A stretch of DNA of 20,151 nt from Bacteroidota bacterium (lineage in GTDB: Bacteria > Bacteroidota > Bacteroidia > Bacteroidales > GCA-2748055). The notes under the pieces are model-generated. The model was not told the DNA's origin. It did no database searches and saw only the letters and a program-made list of their open reading frames with translations. Made by a program: the position numbers and the translations under genes. Each line of letters opens with the position of its first letter. Within the stretch, counting starts at the first letter, position 1. The stretch lies in contig JAAEOI010000701.1 in NCBI GenBank assembly GCA_024244665.1, forward strand, positions 1 to 20,151, given 5' to 3'. Positions 7,877 through 14,833 of the stretch are shown piece by piece.

Positions 7877-9388
7877 TTATTTCTGTTCTTCCCAGGCCGA
7901 TCTCATCTTCCAGGATCTCACGCTTTCTACAGCAATATCACCCTGGTATGAGAAGAGCTGGTGATATGCATGCGGATGGGATCTTTTGTGGGCGTATGCC
8001 ATGGCCTGGATATCATTGGCAAATACCTCGATGATCCCCCTGTCGATAAAGATACGCAGAACAGTCTCCTGATCCACTGGAATATTCAATGGGGCCGACA
8101 CCCCGGCAATGGTTAAAGTTTTCCTGGCAGGATGAACGGTAATCGGTACTCCGTTCCCGCCGTTTTCATCACACAGCACCTCGATCCCGTAGGATTGTGG
8201 GATATGCCACACATGGTCCTGGTTGATTTCATAGCTTGTATTCAAGGGGGCAAATACAAGCTCTATTTCAAGGGCATCTCCGCTCATCTCTGCCAATGGA
8301 TGGTCCACCTGGTTTTTGACAAGGAGGTCAGAATAGCTCTTCGGGTCGTAACGGAGCCCTGTAAGTTCCTGCAATGGTTTGATCGAAAGGGTGTTCGAAT
8401 CAGACAGCTCCAATTCCCGTGGCAGAGACTGAACCCCATCCTGAAGCCGGTCATCAGCAGGAAAGAGCCAGGCCCACATCACACGGCGGCCGTCGGGTGT
8501 GAGCATCGACTCGGGTGCAAAATAGGTGCCCAGTGAACGGTATTGGTCCTCACCATGTTTCAGGTTCACATCCTCCCAATTCATCAGTCCGTGGGACTCG
8601 GGGAGGTACTTCCCATCCTTAAAGTCCCCGATATAGTAGCGGCATCCAATAGCATGCGAGATGCAAAGTAAGATCCATTTCTCACCGATCCTGAACATAT
8701 TGGGACAGGAAACATCATCGTAGGGGGTAACTCCAAGATCCGAAGGAAAGTCCACGTGCATCAGGCTCCCCATATATTCCCAGTTTTTAAGATCAGTGGA
8801 TCTTTTCAGATCGGGATTCTTTCCTCCCCCTATGGAATAATAGGTATCTCCATCCAGCCAGCAATCGGGATCCCAAACGTTGGTCTTCACTATTTCACCT
8901 TCGGCACTCTTTGGAACCACCATCTGTGGATCTGACCAGGAATCGAGCTGATCGTCCTGTCCGTAAAGGATCATGATGTTTTTGTTATTGCTGTAGATAA
9001 GCGCCGGAACCCCCTCTTTGGTAAAGAAACCGGTTCCGCTTAGCATCGGGTGTCCAAGTGTGTCGGGGCGCAATACAATGGGGTGAAATTTCCAGTGAAC
9101 CATGTTTCTGCTTGAAACATGCACCATGCCCAGTCCACCCTCCTCAGATGGGTATAGATAGTGCAGGTGATACCGTCCCTCATGGTAAAAAGCTCCATTG
9201 GGATCGGCCGGCCAGAAACCAGAGGGATTTGGATGCAGCAGATGATAAGTCGGCCAATGCTCCGGCACTTCTTTCGGCATAACTAATGCTGTACCATTAT
9301 CATCCTGAGCTTTGGCACTTATAAATATTAAAAATACCAGTGCTATGCTACTCAATAATCTCTGCGCTACGATTGAAAGGGTGTTCAT
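7877..9388 (-). CDS. GH32-like (clan GH-J) five-bladed propeller plus beta-sandwich protein, secreted
   Basis: The 503-residue product has the architecture of fructan-active GH32 enzymes: a Sec signal peptide, an N-terminal five-bladed propeller and a C-terminal beta-sandwich with the diagnostic FIDRGIIEVFAND. The nucleophile region FWPADPNG (Asp62) matches the family's WMNDPNG. The transition-state Asp is found in VWDPDC (Asp173, in place of the RDP motif). The third motif, normally ECP with the general acid/base Glu, reads VSCPN, with Ser227 in the Glu position. The protein may therefore use another acid, act on a different glycoside, or bind without hydrolysing. I chose ATG at 9388. An upstream TTG (9403) also opens the frame, but it would overlap the preceding stop and has a worse signal sequence. 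It lies 4 bases after the chimeric beta-helix gene. Family confident; activity on fructans is doubtful. Confidence 0.87.
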   Translation of the reverse strand: MNTLSIVAQRLLSSIALVFLIFISAKAQDDNGTALVMPKEVPEHWPTYHLLHPNPSGFWPADPNGAFYHEGRYHLHYLYPSEEGGLGMVHVSSRNMVHWKFHPIVLRPDTLGHPMLSGTGFFTKEGVPALIYSNNKNIMILYGQDDQLDSWSDPQMVVPKSAEGEIVKTNVWDPDCWLDGDTYYSIGGGKNPDLKRSTDLKNWEYMGSLMHVDFPSDLGVTPYDDVSCPNMFRIGEKWILLCISHAIGCRYYIGDFKDGKYLPESHGLMNWEDVNLKHGEDQYRSLGTYFAPESMLTPDGRRVMWAWLFPADDRLQDGVQSLPRELELSDSNTLSIKPLQELTGLRYDPKSYSDLLVKNQVDHPLAEMSGDALEIELVFAPLNTSYEINQDHVWHIPQSYGIEVLCDENGGNGVPITVHPARKTLTIAGVSAPLNIPVDQETVLRIFIDRGIIEVFANDIQAMAYAHKRSHPHAYHQLFSYQGDIAVESVRSWKMRSAWEEQK

Positions 9389-9392
9389 CTTG

Positions 9393-11714
9393 CTATTTAT
9401 CAATAGGTTTACTTGTGATCAGACCAATACCTCTGCCTTGATCTCCCACCGCATTGTAGAACATATAGTAGGTCTCGCTTTTTGGATTCCATACCAGGGA
9501 TATCTTATGTGCATATTGGCTGTCCAGTCCTGAAGGATTTCCACCTGATTTGTATATGGGCTCCGGATTCACTGTCCAATGGAGCAGATCGGTGGAAAAG
9601 GCGACCATGATATGAGCTCCCTCTTTTCCCACACCAAAAAAGAAACCAGTCCAGTGATCCCTGTCCCAAAATACCTTAATATCGGAGGAGAATACTTCGT
9701 TATAACTCCCCTTTGGGCCCACGGGAATCACATGATCGGGGTAATAATGCCAGTTTCTATAGGGTTCCGACCATTCCTTCACGGTCAGCTCATCAATGGT
9801 CCAGGAGACATCAGATATTTTAATTTTCTGAATCCCACTTCCACTTACTTCAAATGGTCCCGGGGTAGGATTCCCTTGATTCCTCTTGTTTCCCAGAAAG
9901 TCCGTATCAATGGTTATGGACGAATCATCGGGATTAACATATCCCTGGCCAGAGATGGTCGCACTTCCTAAAAGTTCGCTTGTGACCACCTGATTTTTCA
10001 TCTTACTTACCTTTTTGTCCATATTTATGGATAGAAAAATACCAGCATTTGTTTCTTCAATATGAACCTCGGGATTGTAAGCCAGCTCCAATGGATTGGC
10101 CTCATTTTCAAAGGTTCTGGCTTCATTCATATAAACATTCCCTTCTGCCCTTGTGGGCAGCGCCGATCCGTTAAAAGCACTGAGACCAAAATCTTCAGAA
10201 CCATATTGCAAACGGGTCTTATGCTCTGGATCCAATTGTTTCTTGTTCACATTACATCCCCTCACAAACAGATTATTGATAAAGCGGTAATCCCCGGCCA
10301 GCAATTCATGATAACCCGCAATTTCTGTGGAATGGGGCTCCTGGAAGGGGGTTACACGACTGTGAGGACTCATGTTAAGTTTACCGGCCATCAGATTATG
10401 GACATATGCCCCACCCTGGGACATATCCCATACCGAGCAAAGGGAAAGAAATAAGTTGTTATCCACCAGGTAGGGACCGTGGTTGACTTCGGCATAAAGA
10501 TCCTGCAAATCGTTATGGTAGCAGAGGTTTGCCGTTACCCTTGCACCCTGAGCCATCCAGTCGAGCCAGATTCCCCTTCCGGTATTCACTACCCGGTTGC
10601 CTTTGATCAGCATATCGATGGAGGCATGGATCTTAATTCCGGCTGTTTCCGGACCGGTAAATTGTCTTTTGGTCCAGATGTTATAGATATTATTGTTCTC
10701 AATGGCACAAAAAACCCCACCCAAACTACCACAAATGCCCACCTGTCCGCAGTCGGAGATGGAGTTATTCCGGATCGTATGCGATCCTATATTTTCTTTG
10801 TTCCAACCCCGGTCCAGCGCCCGTTTTACAGTTTCAATATAGCCTTCGGCTGAATTCGCTGAAGTGTTATCGAATTCATCCCCGTATTTGCCAAGGGTTA
10901 TGCCTGAGCATTTTGAGTTACGGATCACATTATCTTCAATAATCCACCCTTTGCTCCAGTTTGTTCCTATCAGGCCCACCTGTTCCGCAGTAGGTGGTGC
11001 CCATTGGGTGGCAGCCTGGCTCATATGTAACCCACGCACTGTAATAAAGTCGACCCCTGTGGTGGAGGGATAGAAACAGGTGGGCCGCACATTGATTTCC
11101 ACCAGCTCCTCATTGGGATTTGCCCCCTGGAAATTGGCATAGATATAGGTGTTTTCAGCATCGCTTTCGCAGTACCAGGTAAAGACGGATCCCTTTGGAT
11201 CCCAGCTGTCTGCAACGGGCCTTGGATGGAGTACTTTTTCCAATAGCTCCATCTCCCAGAGCGATTTCCCATTCAAATATACTTCACCGGTGTGGTGTAT
11301 TCGTCCATTGTCCACAAACCAGTCGCCATGTATCAGATCTTTATAGGGATTATAGTCGCCAAACAGTTCATTTGGCACACTAGCCTTCCAGACGCTCCCA
11401 GATAACCTTACCCAGTTGTCTATAATTTCCGAGCCTTTGATCTCCACTTTTTCGCCCGGAGCAGCCCTGTAAACAATCCGACTGTTCTCAGAATCGCCTC
11501 CCCTAGGGGGAGTAATGCGCTCACGGTAAATGCCATCATGAATGGCGATTACATCACCTGGCAAGGTTATATCTGCTGCTGCCTGAATGGTTAATAAGGG
11601 AGACTCTGAAGTTCCTTTGTTTTTATCATTTCCTGCTTTGGAAACATGATACTCCTTTGCAGAAACTGCCACACAAAAGATAACAGCAAAAAGGATAAGA
11701 ATGAGTTTCTTCAT
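9393..11714 (-). CDS. Secreted beta-helix protein with C-terminal glycosidase-like propeller fragment
   Basis: The 773-residue product starts with a Sec signal (FCVAVSAKEYHVSKAG). Through about residue 632 it is a close paralogue of the 626-residue beta-helix protein: the same DUF1565-like opening, the MSQAATQWAPPTAEQ block and the IIEDNVIRNSKCSGITLG rungs. After the point where the paralogue ends, it adds about 141 residues. These resemble blades of a GH43/GH32-type propeller glycosidase: EPYRNWHYYPDHVIP, DIKVFWDRDHWTGFF, FSTDLLHWTV, YAHKISLVWNP and GRGIGLITSKP. Only two or three blades fit in this length, so a full propeller is not present. The chimera could be a deletion fusion or a real accessory domain. 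It is the promoter-proximal gene of the operon, 4 bases ahead of the GH32-like gene. A candidate promoter lies about 65 bases upstream of its ATG. Confidence 0.82.
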   Translation of the reverse strand: MKKLILILFAVIFCVAVSAKEYHVSKAGNDKNKGTSESPLLTIQAAADITLPGDVIAIHDGIYRERITPPRGGDSENSRIVYRAAPGEKVEIKGSEIIDNWVRLSGSVWKASVPNELFGDYNPYKDLIHGDWFVDNGRIHHTGEVYLNGKSLWEMELLEKVLHPRPVADSWDPKGSVFTWYCESDAENTYIYANFQGANPNEELVEINVRPTCFYPSTTGVDFITVRGLHMSQAATQWAPPTAEQVGLIGTNWSKGWIIEDNVIRNSKCSGITLGKYGDEFDNTSANSAEGYIETVKRALDRGWNKENIGSHTIRNNSISDCGQVGICGSLGGVFCAIENNNIYNIWTKRQFTGPETAGIKIHASIDMLIKGNRVVNTGRGIWLDWMAQGARVTANLCYHNDLQDLYAEVNHGPYLVDNNLFLSLCSVWDMSQGGAYVHNLMAGKLNMSPHSRVTPFQEPHSTEIAGYHELLAGDYRFINNLFVRGCNVNKKQLDPEHKTRLQYGSEDFGLSAFNGSALPTRAEGNVYMNEARTFENEANPLELAYNPEVHIEETNAGIFLSINMDKKVSKMKNQVVTSELLGSATISGQGYVNPDDSSITIDTDFLGNKRNQGNPTPGPFEVSGSGIQKIKISDVSWTIDELTVKEWSEPYRNWHYYPDHVIPVGPKGSYNEVFSSDIKVFWDRDHWTGFFFGVGKEGAHIMVAFSTDLLHWTVNPEPIYKSGGNPSGLDSQYAHKISLVWNPKSETYYMFYNAVGDQGRGIGLITSKPIDK

Positions 11715-11779
11715 TTTTCGATTGGAAAGTCTTTATTCAGGCACTTAAATTAGACCGTTGCAAGCAAAAAAACAATGCA

Positions 11780-11787
11780 CAAAACTA
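11780..11787 (-). promoter_or_regulatory. Candidate Bacteroidetes -7 element for the operon starting at 11714
   Basis: TAGTTTTG on the minus strand matches TAnnTTTG exactly, about 65 bases before the beta-helix ATG. No clear -33 TTTG lies at the usual distance, so only half of the consensus is met. If used, transcription would start near 11773 and leave a leader of about 60 bases. Confidence 0.4.
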
Positions 11788-11924
11788 TCCTTTTGTTATA
11801 CATTTTGGCTTATTGGTCTTAGATTAGTACCTAAATTGAGCGATTATAGAATTCGGGTTGGCCTTTCATTTGGCTTGTTACTTTTTTCATGGATTTTCAG
11901 CTTATAAGTTACCGATTCGGGAAC

Positions 11925-11939
11925 TTAAAGTTAGTAAAC
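11925..11939 (+). repeat. Candidate left terminal inverted repeat of the IS
   Basis: TTAAAGTTAGTAAAC, reading inward, pairs with the sequence reading inward from 13493. The match is imperfect and a flanking duplication is missing. Confidence 0.3.
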
Positions 11940-12048
11940 CTGGGTTTTTGTGGATGAAAACACTCTGCATATCCTATTTTCGTGTCTCTCAAGCATAGTA
12001 TCTCCATTACCACTACGGTTTAGGAATAAATTATGAATCGTTTTCGTT

Positions 12049-13433
12049 CTATACAAACTGTATTTGTGGTGGTGACTGACACCGTTTCCATAATTCAGTA
12101 ATATTTATTGTTTCAAAAACTGTTTGAGAAACATTGAGCACAATACTCCTTGCCCTGGATGTTATTTTTGCTGCAAAATCAATTAGTTTCCTTCTGAATG
12201 TGTTTGGATACACAGTAATTGGAATAACATCAACGGTTACATCCTGCTTATAGGCTTCAAAAACAAAGTGAGTTATAACAAGTAAGAGATAATAAGTCCT
12301 GTTCATTCCAAAAGACTTGAATGGCAATTGCTCTTTTGATGCAAGTTCTTTTATACTTCTGTGAATCAGCTCGTCAGCACCTCTTTCATGTGATTTCTGT
12401 ATAATCGTTTTGGCTTCAAAATAATGATTACCACCAGCTGCCTTAAGCCTGTCATCGGCTTGTTTACACATACCTATGTTGGTATAGATAACACTATCTG
12501 GTTTTGCAAACCCAATGACATGTTGTCCGTTCTCGTCCCGCTTCAATTGTGTGAAAATACACTTCCTGAATTTTGACCATGATTTTAGCATATTGCCAAA
12601 TTCCACATAATTCCAGGAAGCCTTGTTTTTGGCATATTCTCCAAAAGTGGAATCAGGTAGTTTCTGAATGTGTTCTTTTATGTCAGCGTATATTTTCCCG
12701 GTGGTAATGTAATGTATATGCAGATTTTCTTCGAATTCAGCATAGACCTTTTGGTCAGCAAACCCACTATCGGCGCAGATAATAATTGGTACATCTTTCG
12801 AATATCTTTTTCGAATAAGATCAACCACGGCTTCCACCCTGTCGGGATAATCGGTGCCGTGGTTCGAGTGAGCACTGCCTTTTCTGAACAGAACATCAAT
12901 CAAAAACGGGCCCCAGCAAATATGCAGCGGCTGAAACCCTTTCTTCCTCTTGTAAGTAACCTCATTACCTTCACGCTTTTTGGAACCGTCGTTATCCATT
13001 ACCATCGTGTCAATACCAAGTTCAATGATCTGTAGCTTGGAAATTCTCAATCTCCACACAAACAACTCATGTAGTATGTTGTTGAATATCAGGTTGGGAA
13101 TAACTGAAGTCTTTACAAAAAACCGCTTTATCTGGTGTGATGAGGCCATCTCACAGGTTTTGCTTTCTAATAATGCTGCATAACCTTCATCATTTTTCAG
13201 TTGGTCGAAACCAGTCATTGCCATGTTGGTTCCATCTATGAAATAGGCAAATATCTGTTTAAGAAACTCTTGCAACTGTAATCCCTTGCCGTTTTTCGTT
13301 ACTAATGATAATACATTGCCCGATATTAGCCTGTAGAGCCCAATTCTCTCGATGTAACGCAGAAACAAAGGGAGCCCCCGCGTGCGGAGATTTTATCGTT
13401 TGTTACGCCTATTTTTGCTATCTTAATGCCCAT
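12049..13433 (-). pseudogene. IS1380-family transposase with N-terminal frameshift
   Basis: The long frame (stop at 12049) encodes a DDE transposase with IS1380-type blocks: GIDTMVMDNDGSKKREG, KRKKGFQPLHICWG, the second Asp in ICADSGFADQ, and the catalytic Glu region SHERGADELIHRSIKEL. In this frame the only upstream start is a TTG at 13368. A normal N-terminus instead begins at ATG 13433 in another frame and reads MGIKIAKIGVTNDKISARGG, which should continue LPLFLRYIERIGL. The two frames join at the C-run 13375-13379 (GGGGG on the coding strand), where one more G would restore a 461-residue protein. The break is therefore a one-base loss in a homopolymer, a sequencing slip, or far less likely a programmed -1 shift, since the run is not an ideal slippery heptamer. 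If real, the element is probably inactive. Confidence 0.8.
13375..13379 (-). other. Frameshift site in transposase (G5 homopolymer)
   Basis: Upstream of the run the frame reads ISARGG; downstream the -1 frame reads LPLFLRYIER. Six G instead of five would join them without loss of residues. Confidence 0.7.
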
Positions 13434-13477
13434 AAAAGAATGTCTTGTTCACCTAAATGGTGATGTGTGGTTTTTTT

Positions 13478-13493
13478 GTTTAGATACCTTTAA
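13478..13493 (-). repeat. Candidate right terminal inverted repeat of the IS
   Basis: On the minus strand this reads TTAAAGGTATCTAAAC and resembles the left candidate at 11925-11939. It lies 45 bases upstream of the transposase ATG and 20 bases after the end of the neighbouring GH99-like gene. Confidence 0.3.
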
Positions 13494-13512
13494 AATACAC
13501 ATTAACAATATG

Positions 13513-14833
13513 TTAAGCAAGACATTTTTCTGTTTCATATTCACTGAGTCCCTCCCCAAATTCGTCCAGGGTTGCCGTTACAGGGATATATTCGGGTGAT
13601 TCTCCCATGGTGGGACAGATGCCGCCGCCTTCTGAATGCTCATTCCAGGAATAGGAGAAAAGCACCTGTGCACCGCAGTCATCCTGATTATCCACCGTGT
13701 ATTGTAATGCAGATTTCACCCATGCTTTCATATCGCCGGGAAGGTGCTCTTCAATGATATAATGCCGGTCCCCCTCTGCACGAGGCCAGGGGTAATTCCC
13801 GTTGCTCATGGGCGGCACGAAGTCCAGATCCTGAGTTTTAAAATCGGTCTCCCATTTTGCTAACATGGCTTCGGCTGCAGATGCAAATGAAGGACCATCT
13901 CCAAAGGTTGTCGTGGCACCTCCGTAACTACCTGCATAATCGGTAAATGAATCATATCCGTCTGCCTGATATTCATCGGCGTTTTCATAGGATCGGGCCG
14001 GGACGGGTGTAGCCACGATGTATGGATTTCTGAGACCGGCAGCCATCACCCTGTCACGGATATGCTGGATAAATTCTGCATTTGACATCCTCTCTGCCGG
14101 GTCCGGCTGTCCTTCCAGCTGATCCCTGAATCCTTCCGGGAAAAGCACAGGAACCAGGGGCCGGCCTGTCAATACCGTCTGCCACTCGGGAAGCAGCATA
14201 TAGCTGATGGCTTCATCCAGCATCAGATCCACCTTTGTACGTCCGTAATTCATTGCCATTTTTCCGTAAAGAGCACAAACAAATTTTGTTTTATCTTCAC
14301 GTGTATTCAATAAATAGGCATCCAGATTATTGTGCAATCCCCATCCGTTGCTGTGTATGGTCCGGGCAGGACCGTTGAAAATGAAAAAATCAATACCCGC
14401 TTCGCTTGCAAAATCAATCTCCTGGTCCATTGCTTTCTGAACGAAAGCAAAATATAGGATAATTGATCCACAGGGGACCGGCACCCTCAGGATGCTCTAC
14501 CCAATCCACATCCTTTGTTAATCTTGTAAAAAAAGGTGCACGATGCCACCACTGTTCCGGTTTCAGGAAAGCCTGTGCACCTTCCAGGTAACCTAATTCC
14601 TGCCTGTAGGTAGCACCTTCCCCCGAATACATATCCCAGCGCTGCAAACCCATTAGAGGGCGTGGCATCTGAACCGAATCGAAAGTGATTGTAAGGATAT
14701 CGGATGCGCTGCACATTACCGTTTCATCACCGGCGTGTATCTGTATGATATCGTTTTGTCCGCTGACCGCGGCTGCCGCTGCGATGAAGGAGAACAGAAG
14801 TGTTATTTTTCTGAATATATGCAGGATGGTCAT
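13513..14833 (-). pseudogene. GH99/WbsX-like glycoside hydrolase, split by one frameshift
   Basis: Two overlapping frames form one gene. The first (14833 to 14414) has a Sec signal peptide ending SAAAVSGQN, then a leader domain and WWHRAPFFTRL. The second (from about 14450 to 13513) continues with VQKAMDQEIDFASEAGIDFF, a barrel strand typical of GH99-like and WbsX-type (beta/alpha)8 proteins. It ends with SYSWNEHSEGGGICPT, the conserved C-terminal signature of that group. Removing one A from the A4 run at 14449-14452 (TTTT on the coding strand) joins WINYPIF to AFVQKAM, giving about 439 residues. The second frame has only a GTG (14484) as a start, so it is not an independent gene. The ATG overlaps the stop of the 962-residue sulfatase (ATGA at 14833-14830), so the pair is translationally coupled. 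Exact enzyme family is uncertain. The break may be real decay or an assembly error. Confidence 0.72.
14449..14452 (-). other. Frameshift site in GH99-like gene (T4 homopolymer)
   Basis: Frame 1 reads INYPIFCFRS and ends at TGA 14414. Frame 2 reads YFAFVQKAMD. Three T instead of four restore INYPIFAFVQKAM. Confidence 0.65.

Larger units (their letters stand above)
11715..12048. other. Intergenic region: operon leader plus left flank of the insertion sequence
   Basis: These 334 bases hold no convincing gene on either strand. The part next to the beta-helix gene contains a Bacteroidetes-type promoter candidate (11780-11787). From about 11925 the sequence probably belongs to the insertion sequence, including its candidate left terminal repeat. 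The IS lies between the upstream minus-strand genes (14833-13513) and the operon starting at 11714, so it may have separated one transcription unit from another. Confidence 0.5.
11925..13493 (-). mobile_element. IS1380-family insertion sequence (ends tentative)
   Basis: The element is defined by its transposase (12049-13433, minus). The boundaries given are the outer edges of the only inverted-repeat pair I could find around it: TTAAAGTTAGTAAAC reading inward at 11925, and TTAAAGGTATCTAAAC reading inward from 13493. They match except for one substitution and a short mismatch/gap. The resulting length of about 1.57 kb suits the family (about 1.6-1.7 kb). No target-site duplication is evident next to these ends, so the true termini may differ. 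The IS lies between two minus-strand catabolic blocks and seems not to interrupt a coding sequence. Confidence 0.5.

Noticed and set aside
9389..9403. TTG start for the GH32-like protein at 9403
   Set aside because: It would overlap the preceding gene's stop. The ATG five codons later gives a normal start and a 4-base spacing.
13439..13526. AATGTCTTG at 13439 and its exact reverse complement at 13518 as IS ends
   Set aside because: The nine-base pair lies on the same side of the transposase, and the second arm is inside the GH99-like coding end. It has no partner at the other IS flank and may be chance.
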